Shown here in pieces: positions 34,502 to 43,345 of a stretch of 64,000 nucleotides of DNA. The notes under the pieces were generated by a model, which was not told the origin of the DNA, searched no databases, and saw only the letters and a program-made list of their open reading frames with translations. Source of the stretch: Gemmataceae bacterium (GTDB lineage: Bacteria; Planctomycetota; Planctomycetia; Gemmatales; Gemmataceae); NCBI GenBank assembly GCA_019694755.1, contig JAIBBI010000015.1, positions 1-64,000 on the forward strand, given 5' to 3'. A program made the translations under genes and the position numbers. Position 1 is the first letter of the stretch. Each line of letters opens with the position of its first letter.

Positions 34502-34989
34502 CAGCCCGGTTTTTCCTCGTCGGGCCGCGGTGCGCCGGGAAAACGACCGTCGGGCGATTGCTGGCCCGGCGGTTGCAGTGGGATCACGTCGATACCGACG
34601 ACCGCGTCACCCAGCGGGCAGGGCGGACGGTGGCCGAGCTGTTCGATGACGTTGGCGAGGCCGGCTTTCGACAACTCGAATCCGATGTCCTCGCCGAAGT
34701 CGCCGGGCGGAGCCAAGTCGTCGTCAGCACGGGCGGCGGGATCGTGCTGGCACCGGCCAATCGCCATCTCCTGCAAACCGCGGGTGTCACCGTCTGGCTG
34801 ACCGCACCCGCCGACGTCCTGCACGCCCGGATGATCGCGGACCCGGCCACCGCCGCCGGCCGACCGACGATCACTATTGGCGACCGCGAACCGCTCTACC
34901 GCGAAGTGGCCCGATTCACGCTCGATACCGCTTCGCTATCCCCGGAAGAGGCCGTTTCCGCTATCCTCGCGGCATGTGGGAATTCCTGA
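34498..34989 (+). CDS. aroK: shikimate kinase
   Basis: 163 residues from a GTG at 34498 overlapping the protease stop. Walker A is GPRCAGKTTVGRLLA, followed by the shikimate-binding DTDDRV, FRQLESDVL and STGGGIVL, and the lid arginine region AGRPTI. It phosphorylates shikimate with ATP. The 3' end overlaps the prepilin peptidase start by 16 bases, so four genes from aroDE onward likely share a transcript. Confidence 0.92.
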   Translation: MTARFFLVGPRCAGKTTVGRLLARRLQWDHVDTDDRVTQRAGRTVAELFDDVGEAGFRQLESDVLAEVAGRSQVVVSTGGGIVLAPANRHLLQTAGVTVWLTAPADVLHARMIADPATAAGRPTITIGDREPLYREVARFTLDTASLSPEEAVSAILAACGNS

Positions 34990-36089
34990 ACCTGTTGCCG
35001 ATCATCGTCTGGACCGGGTGGTCGTTCGTCGTCGGCGCGTGCGTCGGTAGCCTGCTCAACGTCTGCGTCGCCCGAATTCCACTCGAGAAGAGCCTGCTCT
35101 GGCCGCTCGGTTCGCGGTGCGGCATTTGCTACCAGAGCATCCGCTGGTACGACAACCTGCCGCTGCTCAGCTACGTCATTCTCCGCGGCCGGTGCCGGCG
35201 GTGCGGTGCCGGATTCTCGCCGCGCTACCTGCTGGTCGAGTTCGCCACAGCCCTCGTGTTTGCCGGCCTGTTCTATGCCGAGGCGATGCTCAACGTCCGC
35301 GACAGCCACTTCGTCCGCGACAACACCTGGGCGATCCGCGGTGGGATGATCCCGGCAAGCCTCTGGGTTGTCGTTCTGCACCGCTGGCTGCTCGCATCAT
35401 TTCTCATCGTCGCCGCTGCCTGCGACATCCAGTCGCGTGAGATCCCGCTGTCAGTGACTGTCACCGGCACCATCGTTGGATTGGTGTTCTCCGCGTTCGT
35501 CGGTTGGCCCTGGCCCGAACCCGCGAGCCGGATTCCCGGCGGCGCGACCGAGTGGTGGCTGCTTCTCCCGCCCAACACCATTCCCACGGGCACCCAACTC
35601 TGGCCGTACTGGGGGCCGGCCCTCGACGGCATCCCGCACGATTCGGTACGGTGCGGCCTCGCCACGAGTATTCTGGGATTACTGTGCGGCACCTGGCTGC
35701 TGCGGGGCGTGCGGTTTCTGGCGACCCGCGGTCTGGGCCGGGAGGCGCTCGGACTCGGCGACGCCGACCTGATGATGATGGTCGGAGCGTTTCTCGGTTG
35801 GCAGGGCGTGTTCGCCGGGTTCTTCGCCGGGGCGGTGGCCGCGCTGGTGCTCGCCGTCGTGTCGGTGCTGATCTTCCGCGACGACTCGCTGCCGTTCGGA
35901 CCCGGGCTCGCGCTGGGGTCGCTGGGCGTCACGCTGTGTTGGCCCACGTTGTCGCCGGGCCTGGCAATTCTCCTGTTTCACCCGACGCTTCTGTTCGGCA
36001 TTTTCGGTGTGGGCGGGGTCATGATGTTCGGGCTGTGCTGGGTCATGGGCCGGATCCGCGGGCCGGTCGATGAGCCCGAATCGCCCTGA
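34974..36089 (+). CDS. pilD: prepilin peptidase (type IV leader peptidase)
   Basis: 371 residues, integral membrane with about eight helices. An N-terminal zinc-binding pair (CGICYQ and CRRCGAGFSPRY) matches the methyltransferase part of PilD/GspO. The two catalytic aspartates are in CDIQSREIP and GLGDADLMMM. It cleaves and may methylate prepilin-like proteins for pili or type II secretion. It has a ~60-residue periplasmic insertion after the first Asp (WPWPEPASRIPGG and on), longer than in typical enzymes. It overlaps aroK by 16 bases. Confidence 0.9.
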   Translation: MWEFLNLLPIIVWTGWSFVVGACVGSLLNVCVARIPLEKSLLWPLGSRCGICYQSIRWYDNLPLLSYVILRGRCRRCGAGFSPRYLLVEFATALVFAGLFYAEAMLNVRDSHFVRDNTWAIRGGMIPASLWVVVLHRWLLASFLIVAAACDIQSREIPLSVTVTGTIVGLVFSAFVGWPWPEPASRIPGGATEWWLLLPPNTIPTGTQLWPYWGPALDGIPHDSVRCGLATSILGLLCGTWLLRGVRFLATRGLGREALGLGDADLMMMVGAFLGWQGVFAGFFAGAVAALVLAVVSVLIFRDDSLPFGPGLALGSLGVTLCWPTLSPGLAILLFHPTLLFGIFGVGGVMMFGLCWVMGRIRGPVDEPESP

Positions 36090-36185
36090 ATCAGACCAAT
36101 TCAAATTCCGGGCATTGCTTTCCACCGGCCGCGGGCGACAATACCGCCGACCCCGTTCTACTCCGCTTCACCAGGAGGAATCGCA

Positions 36186-38294
36186 ATGAGCAAGCATGCG
36201 GTGGGAGTCATCCGAAACCTGGCGGTCGTAGGCCACGGCGCGGCCGGGAAGACGACGTTGGTCGATTCCCTGCTGTTCAAGGCGGGTGCCGTCCCGCGTC
36301 GTGGCTCGGTCGACGACGGCACCTCGTTCAGCGACTTCGACGACGAAGAACACAAGCGGCACTTCTCAATCGACGCCAGCGTCCTCACGGCCGATTACGA
36401 CGGCAAATACTTCGAAATCCTCGACGCGCCCGGCTACCCCGACTTCATCGGCGCGGCCCTCGGCACGCTCAACGCCGTCGAGACCGCCGTCATCGTGGTC
36501 AACGCGGCCCACGGCATGGAGGTCAACGCCCGCCGGATGTTCCGCGAAGCCGGCCAGCGCGGGCTCGCCCGGTTCATCGTGCTCAACAAACTCGACGCGG
36601 ACAACATCGACTTCGACCAGCTCCTCGACACGGTCAAGCAGACCTTCGGCAAAGTCGCGGTGCTGTACAACGCGCCCGATGCCGTCGGGGCCAAGTTCTC
36701 GAAGGTCGTGCCGGTACTCGACGGCGACGCCAGCCATGCGAAAGCACGGGCGGACCTGATCGACGCCGTCGCCGAGAGCGACGACGCCCTGCTCGAGAAG
36801 TACCTGGCCGACGGCGACCTGAGCAACGACGACATCCATGCCGCGCTGCCGAAGGCGATCGCGAACGGCGCGTGCATCCCGATTTTCTGCCTCGCCGCGA
36901 AGAAGGACGTCGGCGTCGCCGAACTGCTCAAGGCCCTGGCCGACTACGCGCCGTCGCCGGCCGTCGTGAAGCCGCACATCGCGCACACCGAATCGGGCGA
37001 CAAGGAAGTGGTCCCCGACGAAAATGCCGAGTTCGTGGGCCAGGTGTTCAAGACGGTGTTCGACAAGTTCGTCGGCCACATGAGCTTCATCCGCATTTAC
37101 TCGGGCAAGCTCAAGGACCACGCCACGATCTACAACCAGCGGACGCACAAGTCGGCCCACCTCGGCGCGCTGCTGCGGATGCAGGGCAAGGAACACAAGA
37201 CGGACAACGAGGCCGGGCCGGGCGAGATCGTCGTCGTCACCAAGATTGACGACTTTCATATCGGCGACACGCTGGGCTCGAGCCCCAATGTGCCGGCAAT
37301 CGACCTGCCGCGCTACCCCGACCCGATGTTCGGCCTGGCCTGCGAACCGAAGGCCCGCGGCGACGAGCAGAAGATCAGCACCAGCCTGCACAAGATCGCC
37401 GAGGAAGACCCGACCTTCCACATGACCCGCGACGCTCAGACGCACGAGCTCGTGGTCACCGGCATTAGTCAGCTCCACCTCGACGTGGTCCAGGCCCGGC
37501 TCAAGAAGCGGTTCGACCTCGACATCGTGACGCACGAGCCGAAGATCCCGTACCGCGAGACGATCCAGAGCAAGGCCGAAGGCGATCACCGCCACAAGAA
37601 ACAGTCGGGCGGTCGCGGCCAGTTCGGCGAGGTCCACCTGCGGATCTACCCGCTCAGTCGGGACATCCATTCGCAGAAGGACTTTGAGGAGCAGTTCGCC
37701 AACAAGAGCAACTTCGAGAAGATGCGGCACGCCCACTACGACCCGAATTACAACTTCGGGTTCATCGACCACATCGTCGGCGGCAGCATCCCCAACCAGT
37801 TCATTCCCGCCGTAGAGAAGGGCTGCCACGAGGTGCTCGACCGCGGCGCGTTGGCCGGCTACCGCGTGCAGGATATTGCCGTCGAGGTCCACTTCGGCAA
37901 GGACCACGCCGTGGACAGCAGCGAAGCCGCGTTCAAGACGGCCGGTCGCATGGCGTTCAAGAAGGCGATCATGGCGGCGAGGCCGGTACTGCTGGAACCG
38001 ATCGTGGACCTCGAGGTCACGGTGCCCAGCAAATACACCGGGGCGATCCTGGGCGACTTGAACACGAAGCGGGCCCGGGTGGACAACCAGGACAGCCTGC
38101 CGGGCGACCTGGCGAGCATCCACGCCAAGGCCCCGCTGGCCGAGGTGACACGGTACGCCGCCCAACTCGGCAGTATCACGCAGGGGCAGGGGAGCTACAC
38201 GATGAGCTTCAGCCACTATGACGTGGTGCCGGCCAACATCCAGCAGCAGATCGTCGCCAAGGCGAAAGTCCAACTCGAAGAAGACGAGGAGTAA
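36186..38294 (+). CDS. elongation factor G-like GTPase (FusA2 type)
   Basis: 702 residues with an excellent ribosome site (AGGAGGAA). GTPase motifs differ from canonical EF-G: G1 is VGHGAAGKTTL rather than AHIDAGKTT, G3 is DAPGYPDF and G4 is NKLD. Domains II to V follow, with the IV segment GGRGQFGEVHLRIYP and the C-terminal SLPGDLASIHAKAPLAEVTRYA. This is the paralogous EF-G-like group found beside the true factor in many bacteria; its exact ribosomal role is unsettled. A long palindrome lies 16 bases after its stop. Confidence 0.88.
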   Translation: MSKHAVGVIRNLAVVGHGAAGKTTLVDSLLFKAGAVPRRGSVDDGTSFSDFDDEEHKRHFSIDASVLTADYDGKYFEILDAPGYPDFIGAALGTLNAVETAVIVVNAAHGMEVNARRMFREAGQRGLARFIVLNKLDADNIDFDQLLDTVKQTFGKVAVLYNAPDAVGAKFSKVVPVLDGDASHAKARADLIDAVAESDDALLEKYLADGDLSNDDIHAALPKAIANGACIPIFCLAAKKDVGVAELLKALADYAPSPAVVKPHIAHTESGDKEVVPDENAEFVGQVFKTVFDKFVGHMSFIRIYSGKLKDHATIYNQRTHKSAHLGALLRMQGKEHKTDNEAGPGEIVVVTKIDDFHIGDTLGSSPNVPAIDLPRYPDPMFGLACEPKARGDEQKISTSLHKIAEEDPTFHMTRDAQTHELVVTGISQLHLDVVQARLKKRFDLDIVTHEPKIPYRETIQSKAEGDHRHKKQSGGRGQFGEVHLRIYPLSRDIHSQKDFEEQFANKSNFEKMRHAHYDPNYNFGFIDHIVGGSIPNQFIPAVEKGCHEVLDRGALAGYRVQDIAVEVHFGKDHAVDSSEAAFKTAGRMAFKKAIMAARPVLLEPIVDLEVTVPSKYTGAILGDLNTKRARVDNQDSLPGDLASIHAKAPLAEVTRYAAQLGSITQGQGSYTMSFSHYDVVPANIQQQIVAKAKVQLEEDEE

Positions 38295-38310
38295 TCGCCC
38301 CGGCCGACAC

Positions 38311-38359
38311 CAACATGCTCAAGGTGCTCACCGCGTGGGTGAGTATCTTGGGCATGTTG
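38311..38359. repeat. long imperfect palindrome, copy A
   Basis: Arms of 21 bases (38311-38331 and 38339-38359) around a 7-base loop; with one bulge the stem extends outward to about 38304-38367. Core is CTCAAGGTGCTCAC-loop-GTGAGTATCTTGGG. It lies just after the EF-G-like gene and could act as its 3'-end hairpin. Related copies occur at 40161 and 50563. Confidence 0.75.
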
Positions 38360-38386
38360 GTTGTCGGATCCGAATTTTCCGACAAC
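38360..38386. repeat. second hairpin competing with copy A
   Basis: GTTGTCGGA (38360-38368) pairs exactly with TCCGACAAC (38378-38386). The same GTTGTCGG can instead pair with CCGAC upstream (38304-38308) in the extended copy A hairpin, so the two structures exclude each other. Confidence 0.6.
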
Positions 38387-38517
38387 GCGCCTCGATTACT
38401 ATTCTTTTGTACACTATATTTTGGCACGACGGGACTCTGTGGGTCCGAGCCGACACCGGCCCGGCCGGGCCACGCCTATTTCCCATATCCCCATGTGCCG
38501 GCAAGGGTTACATCGCC

Positions 38518-40146
38518 ATGAATCGCCGCATCGTCGCCCAGTACCTCTACCGCGACCCCGCCGGGGTCCTGCTGTACAAGGTGCTCCGGTACCAGCCCAA
38601 GGACTTCCGCGTCCTCCGGCCGGACCCCGAGTTGCCGGGCAAGTCGATCTGGGGGCTACCGGCCGGCACGCCTCGCGTCCCGTACCTGCTCCCCGAGTTG
38701 CTCGCCTCGTCGGGCGTCGTGTTCGTCTGCGAAGGCGAGAAGGACGTCGATGCGCTACGCGCCGCGGGGCTGACCGCGACAACGCTGGCGGGCGGCACCA
38801 GTGCAACGTGGACCGAAGCGATCGTGAGCCACTTTCGCGGCCGATCGGTGATCCTGTTGCCCGACAACGACGATCCCGGCCGGGAGTACATGCGGCGTGT
38901 AGGTCGCGCGTTGCGACCGGTGGCCGGAGCGGTGGGCTGGCTCGAACTGCCCGACCTGCCGGCCAAGGGCGACGTCTCCGACTGGCTGGCCATGCCGGGC
39001 AACGACGCCGACAAGCTTCTGCGAATCGCAACAACGGCGACCAGACTCGAGCCGCCCTCCGACGACGCTCCGATGCGGGTTGTCCGGTCGGCGGCCGAGG
39101 CCGTGCGCCGCGACGTCGTGCGGCTGGAGGTCCTGTCTTGTCGGAAGATCGACTGGCTGTGGAAGCCCTGGCTGCCGCTGGGCAAACTCTGCCTGATCGA
39201 CGGCGACCCGGGGCAGGGGAAGAGCTACATGACGCTCGACCTGGCCGCCCGGTTGAGCCGGGGCGACGCGTTCCCCGACGGCGGGCCCGCGCCGGCCGCG
39301 CCGGTGAACTCGCTGCTCGTCTGCTGCGAAGACGGGCTGACCGATACGGTGCTGCCCCGCCTCGTGGCGATGAAGGCGGACCTGACCCGCATCCGTTGCT
39401 GGCAGGGCGAGCGACGCAACGGCGAGCCGTTCCGCCCGCCGATCCTGCCCGACGACTACGACGTGCTCCGCGAGGCGATCCGCGTCCACTCGGCGAAGCT
39501 CGTGATCATCGACCCACTCATGGCTTTCCTCGGGGCGAGCGTGAACAGCATCTCCGACCAGTCGGTCCGGCAGGTACTCACGCCGCTGGCGTCGCTCGCC
39601 GAGGCGGAAAACGTCACGATCCTGTTCGTCCGTCATCTGAACAAGACCAACGGCAAGCAGGCCGTGTACCGCGGCGGCGGTTCGATCGGGATCATCGCGG
39701 CCATGCGGACGGCCATGCTGATCGCCCGGCACCCGCACAACGCCGACATGCGGGTCCTGGCCATGGTGAAGTGCAATCTCGGGCCCGAGCCGATGAGCCA
39801 GGGCTTCCGCCTCACGCCCGCGGCCGACGACCCGGACGCCACGCTGGTCCACTGGGAGGGCCCGGTCGATCTGAAGGCCAACGATCTGGTCGGGGACGTG
39901 AAGGAAGCGCTCGACCCGAAGCACTGGCTGAGGGAACTGCTTGCCGGCGGCCCGCTCCCGGCCACGGAGGTGCTGGAGGAGGCTCAACAGGCGGGGATCA
40001 GCACGAGCACGCTGCACCGGGCCAAGGCCGCCCTGTCGATCGTGAGCAAGAAGAAGCACGACCAGTGGTACTGGCTGCCGCCGGGGATGACGAACCTCCC
40101 CCATCGGCCGGGCGAGCCGCTCGAGCCGCTCGAATTCAATTTCTGA
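38518..40146 (+). CDS. TOPRIM domain plus RecA/DnaB-like AAA ATPase
   Basis: About 542 residues from the ATG at 38518. The first part matches the primase-helicase type seen in plasmids and phages: VAQYLYRDPAG then a TOPRIM domain (VVFVCEGEKDVDAL, SVILLPDNDDPGREY). The second is an AAA_25/RepA-like ATPase with Walker A DGDPGQGKSYM and Walker B KLVIIDPLMAFLG, then VRHLNKTNG. A winged-helix tail may follow (STSTLHRAKAALSI). The N-terminal zinc-finger domain usual in such proteins is absent, and upstream sequence does not encode one in frame. The gene is alone between two palindromes, which suggests an acquired cassette. Role probably in replication or repair of a mobile element. Confidence 0.75.
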   Translation: MNRRIVAQYLYRDPAGVLLYKVLRYQPKDFRVLRPDPELPGKSIWGLPAGTPRVPYLLPELLASSGVVFVCEGEKDVDALRAAGLTATTLAGGTSATWTEAIVSHFRGRSVILLPDNDDPGREYMRRVGRALRPVAGAVGWLELPDLPAKGDVSDWLAMPGNDADKLLRIATTATRLEPPSDDAPMRVVRSAAEAVRRDVVRLEVLSCRKIDWLWKPWLPLGKLCLIDGDPGQGKSYMTLDLAARLSRGDAFPDGGPAPAAPVNSLLVCCEDGLTDTVLPRLVAMKADLTRIRCWQGERRNGEPFRPPILPDDYDVLREAIRVHSAKLVIIDPLMAFLGASVNSISDQSVRQVLTPLASLAEAENVTILFVRHLNKTNGKQAVYRGGGSIGIIAAMRTAMLIARHPHNADMRVLAMVKCNLGPEPMSQGFRLTPAADDPDATLVHWEGPVDLKANDLVGDVKEALDPKHWLRELLAGGPLPATEVLEEAQQAGISTSTLHRAKAALSIVSKKKHDQWYWLPPGMTNLPHRPGEPLEPLEFNF

Positions 40147-40160
40147 CTTCCGGGGTCAAG

Positions 40161-40201
40161 GCACTCAAGGTACTCACGTGACAGGTGAGCATCTTGAGCA
40201 T
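40161..40201. repeat. imperfect palindrome, copy B
   Basis: CTCAAGGTACTCAC (40164-40177) and GTGAGCATCTTGAG (40185-40198) form a 14-bp stem with two G-T/A-type wobbles and a 7-base loop, beginning 17 bases after the TOPRIM gene stop. Same architecture and near-identical arms as copy A. Confidence 0.75.
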
Positions 40202-40210
40202 ATTGCGCGG

Positions 40211-41653
40211 TTACTCGAATGGCCGGCGGGGGGGATCCTGGCCCTGGGCAAGAAAGGCGGCTGTGGGGACGATGTCGTCCCGGCTGATGCTCCGGGAAAA
40301 CAAGTTGGAGTAATAGTCGCGGGTGGCTGCCCGCGACATCCTGGGGAACTCCTGGAACAGTTCCGTCGCGGGGCGGTCGAGGTGAAAAACGCCCGGGCAC
40401 TTCATGGCCCGTGCCGCCCGGATGCGGTCGCCGTTGGAAGGGTGGGTGTCGAAGAGGCCGGTCTTGACCTGCTCCATTTCGCGGTTCAACTCCCGTAGTT
40501 TTTCCGGAGGTATGTCATCGACCAGGAGAAGTACGAGTTCGGTGAGATCGTTGGGCAGTTTGCCCCCATTGAAAAACGACATGACCGTCATCGGAAGTGA
40601 GGCGGAGCCTCCGATCGACAGTTGGGCCACCCGGCGCATCGTGCTGACGTAAGTCTCCGAGCCGACGAGCCGCGTCTGAAATGTGTCAGCATCGTACTCC
40701 ATCTGGCGCGACTGGAAACCGCTCACGGCGTGCCCCGCGTACATGAGCACGGCCAGGATGCCGCGGGAGAGCCAGACGCAGAACATGGCGAGATACAGGA
40801 TGACGGAGAACCGGTCCCCCGCGGCCGCACCGCGGGCCAGCGACTCGTCCCAGTCGTCGCGCTCGTAGACGACGCGGGAGAACCAGTAGTTGATCGAACG
40901 GATCAAGTTCGACAGTCGCATTCCCGCGCCCTGCGAAAAGTGCCCGAGTTCGTGGGCGATCACGCCGGCCAATTGCTCGATGGTCAGACCGGCCACGAGC
41001 GGCAAGCCGATCGTGAGCGTCAGGTCGCTGCCCCAGAATGAGCCGAGCCCGGCCATCGCATTGACCTCGGCGTCGATGTTGATTCGTCGCGGCTCTGGCG
41101 CGCCGACGGCCCGGGCGATACGAGTCACCAGTGCGAAGAGGAGCGGCTCGGAACCGAACTCCAGCGTGCGGAGCTTGGCCCGCCGCTGCCGGGGGGCGAA
41201 CAGTGGCTTCACCATGAAAAACGAGAGAATGCCGCCGACGACGATCGGCCCGACATAGACGAACAGAATACCCCAGATGTTTCGGAGCTTCGGGATCATG
41301 GCCGCGTTCGCGACGGCGTGCCAGCCGGTCAGTGCGACGACTCCGGCGATCAGCAGGATGTAGAGAACGGGCAGAAGGAGCATCATCCCGGCGACGACGA
41401 AGCAGCCAAATCGATACAGAGCGGTCGTGCGGACCGGCTCGATGTCGCCATGAAACGAGGCCAGGATTTCGGGGAGTTGAAGGGGGCCGCGGGGAGTCTC
41501 GGCGCGAGCCTCGTCGATCAGGGAACGGGGCGATTCGGTCTCTGCCGGCACGACGACGACCGACTGGCATTTCGGACATCGGCCACGCTTGCCAGCAAAC
41601 TTGGGATCGACGCGAAACGTGGCCTGACAGGAATCGCACCGGACGTCGAGCAT
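40211..41653 (-). CDS. M48-family membrane zinc metalloprotease with N-terminal zinc ribbon
   Basis: 480 residues. The N-terminus is a zinc-ribbon of the MJ0042 type (VRCDSCQATFRVDPKFAGKR then CPKC). Two or three membrane helices follow (around 90-115 and 135-165), then the peptidase with HELGHFSQGAG (zinc ligands and catalytic Glu) and a downstream acidic ligand in RQMEYDADTFQ. This is the HtpX/Ste24-like M48 group, which degrades misfolded membrane proteins. A further hydrophobic stretch lies near the middle. The zinc ribbon at the start is common in planctomycete proteins. Confidence 0.85.
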   Translation of the reverse strand: MLDVRCDSCQATFRVDPKFAGKRGRCPKCQSVVVVPAETESPRSLIDEARAETPRGPLQLPEILASFHGDIEPVRTTALYRFGCFVVAGMMLLLPVLYILLIAGVVALTGWHAVANAAMIPKLRNIWGILFVYVGPIVVGGILSFFMVKPLFAPRQRRAKLRTLEFGSEPLLFALVTRIARAVGAPEPRRINIDAEVNAMAGLGSFWGSDLTLTIGLPLVAGLTIEQLAGVIAHELGHFSQGAGMRLSNLIRSINYWFSRVVYERDDWDESLARGAAAGDRFSVILYLAMFCVWLSRGILAVLMYAGHAVSGFQSRQMEYDADTFQTRLVGSETYVSTMRRVAQLSIGGSASLPMTVMSFFNGGKLPNDLTELVLLLVDDIPPEKLRELNREMEQVKTGLFDTHPSNGDRIRAARAMKCPGVFHLDRPATELFQEFPRMSRAATRDYYSNLFSRSISRDDIVPTAAFLAQGQDPPRRPFE

Positions 41654-41682
41654 GGGTCGTGCTCCCGTTTCGTGTCAGCGAC

Positions 41683-43050
41683 TCAGCCGCCGGGGCCGCC
41701 CGGCGGGCCGCCGGGGCCGGGGCCGTGCTGCCCGAGCCGCGGTTCGTTGGGCCGGATGTCCACCTTGATGATGCGGTAGCTGCGATTCGGGAACCGGTCG
41801 ATTTCGTCCTCGCCCCCGCGGGCCGCCTGCGTCGGTGCGTCGCGCCACTGATCGCTCGATCGCAGCTTCACGATCTCGGCGTTCAGCTTTTCGTCAATCA
41901 CTTCGGCAAACACGTGGATCACGGTCGTCGGGGACGAAGGCGAGACCATCTCGGCGACGGAGTCGAGGCGGACGGCATTGCCGTCGAACCCGATGACCGG
42001 GGGGCCGACCCGCGCCTGCGCCGAACCCGGATTGACGTTGATGCTGTAGGGCCGGAGCAGGTCGGCCGCGTACGACTTGCGGGCTTCCGGCGTGATGTCC
42101 CCGCCGTCGAGGGTCAGCAGGCTACCGTTCTTGAATTCGGCGAATCCCGGCGAGGCCTCTTTCGCGGCGGCCCGTTCCGCCGTGGGCAGCGTCTCGCGAT
42201 AGGCGTCGAGCAGCTTGCCCTCGTTTATCAGTTCGGACCAGTGAACGAGCTGTTTGCGACCTTCGACTTGCAAACTGAATAGCAGCCGACCGAGCGCGGT
42301 GAGTTGGGCGTCGGTCATTTTGGCGTGCGGCAGAAGAGCGTGCCAGGTCCGGCCGCCCAGTTCCGGCGTATCGCGACCGAACACGGGAAACGTGTATTCG
42401 TATTTCCCTTCGGGCGTGTGCAGCATCAGGTTCAGGTCGACCTTGTAGCCGCCCTGGATCATCGACCACTCTTTGACGCCACGGAACTCGACGTTGTACT
42501 TCCCGTTGGCCCGCCCGATGATCCGATTGATATCGACGTTGTTGAACGTCTGCAATTCCTTGCTGAACCGCGTCCGCAGGCCGACGATGTCCTTCTCGTC
42601 GATGCCCTTGCGGGTCGGCCCGTCGAGCGTCAGCAGAAATGCGCCTTCCGGCGGCCCCTGAGCGGCTTTGGCGAACCAAACCTGGGCGAACTCGGCCGCC
42701 TGATTGCGGAGGGCCAAGTCGATCGCGAACAGGTAGGCCGCATACGAACCGCCCGTGAGGCCGGCGATCCAGAGTGCGGCCTTGGCGAGCGACAACCCGG
42801 CATATGCGCCTTCGGAATTGACCACATGCCGGCGGGCGATGAACCCGAGCGCGAGTCCGACGATCGGGACCACCAGCCAGAGCGGATCGAAGGCGGGCTT
42901 GCCGGCAACCCGACCGGCGAAGGTCAGACCGCCAATCAGCACCAATCCGAGAATGGCAACGCCGAGCGCGGCGACGGTGAGGCCGGAAACCGGCGTGTAG
43001 GCCGGCGCCTCGTCCGGCGACAGGTCCAGGGGCCGATCGATCCTGCTCAT
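41683..43050 (-). CDS. membrane-anchored hypothetical protein (455 aa)
   Basis: The first ~120 residues hold about three membrane helices (LTVAALGVAILGLVLIGGLTF, LWLVVPIVGLALGFIARR, ALWIAGLTGGSYAAYLFAIDLAL) in a layout like DUF4190-type proteins, including the GFIARR loop. The remaining ~330 residues are soluble, with no motif I recognise, and end in a Gly/Pro tail (GPGPGGPPGGPGG). The protein lies between the M48 protease and rpoZ on the same strand with short gaps, so it may be co-transcribed with either. Function unknown. Confidence 0.65.
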   Translation of the reverse strand: MSRIDRPLDLSPDEAPAYTPVSGLTVAALGVAILGLVLIGGLTFAGRVAGKPAFDPLWLVVPIVGLALGFIARRHVVNSEGAYAGLSLAKAALWIAGLTGGSYAAYLFAIDLALRNQAAEFAQVWFAKAAQGPPEGAFLLTLDGPTRKGIDEKDIVGLRTRFSKELQTFNNVDINRIIGRANGKYNVEFRGVKEWSMIQGGYKVDLNLMLHTPEGKYEYTFPVFGRDTPELGGRTWHALLPHAKMTDAQLTALGRLLFSLQVEGRKQLVHWSELINEGKLLDAYRETLPTAERAAAKEASPGFAEFKNGSLLTLDGGDITPEARKSYAADLLRPYSINVNPGSAQARVGPPVIGFDGNAVRLDSVAEMVSPSSPTTVIHVFAEVIDEKLNAEIVKLRSSDQWRDAPTQAARGGEDEIDRFPNRSYRIIKVDIRPNEPRLGQHGPGPGGPPGGPGG

Positions 43051-43069
43051 AGGTGTGGTTCCCCCGGGG

Positions 43070-43345
43070 TCAGCCGTCGACCGAACCAGTGCCGCCGTAC
43101 GGCACGGCGTCCTCGGCCACTTCGCCTTCGGCCGGCCGGGTCTTCAGGTTGTTCTCCAGATCAAGGTACACCTTGTCCTGGATGATTTCCTGCAGCACGA
43201 TCGCCATCTTGTCGCTCGTCTTCATGTCGACGAGCGGCTTGGCCCCCTGGGTCAGGGCGACGAGGCGCTTCTGGATGAGCGTCGACAGCTTGAACCGGCC
43301 ACCGATCTTGTTGATGATCGACTCTTCTTTCAATTCTTCCTGCAT
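43070..43345 (-). CDS. rpoZ: RNA polymerase omega subunit
   Basis: 91 residues from the ATG at 43345 (GGGAG seven bases upstream), overlapping the gmk stop as TGATG. The conserved omega core is visible as INKIGGRFKLSTLIQKRLVALTQGAKPLV and the following MAIVLQEI. Omega helps fold and retain the beta-prime subunit. The gmk-rpoZ pairing is conserved in many bacteria and supports the call. The C-terminal GYG-rich tail is variable. Confidence 0.85.
   Translation of the reverse strand: MQEELKEESIINKIGGRFKLSTLIQKRLVALTQGAKPLVDMKTSDKMAIVLQEIIQDKVYLDLENNLKTRPAEGEVAEDAVPYGGTGSVDG

Noticed and set aside
36366-38273. Very long open frame antisense to the EF-G-like gene
   Set aside because: It is the complementary-frame shadow common in GC-rich DNA: Val/Leu/Asp/Arg-rich with no domain, and the plus strand has a full set of GTPase motifs and a strong ribosome site.
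38361-40181. Second long plus-strand frame overlapping the TOPRIM-ATPase gene
   Set aside because: It is Arg/Gly/Pro-rich shadow sequence; the other frame contains TOPRIM and Walker motifs.
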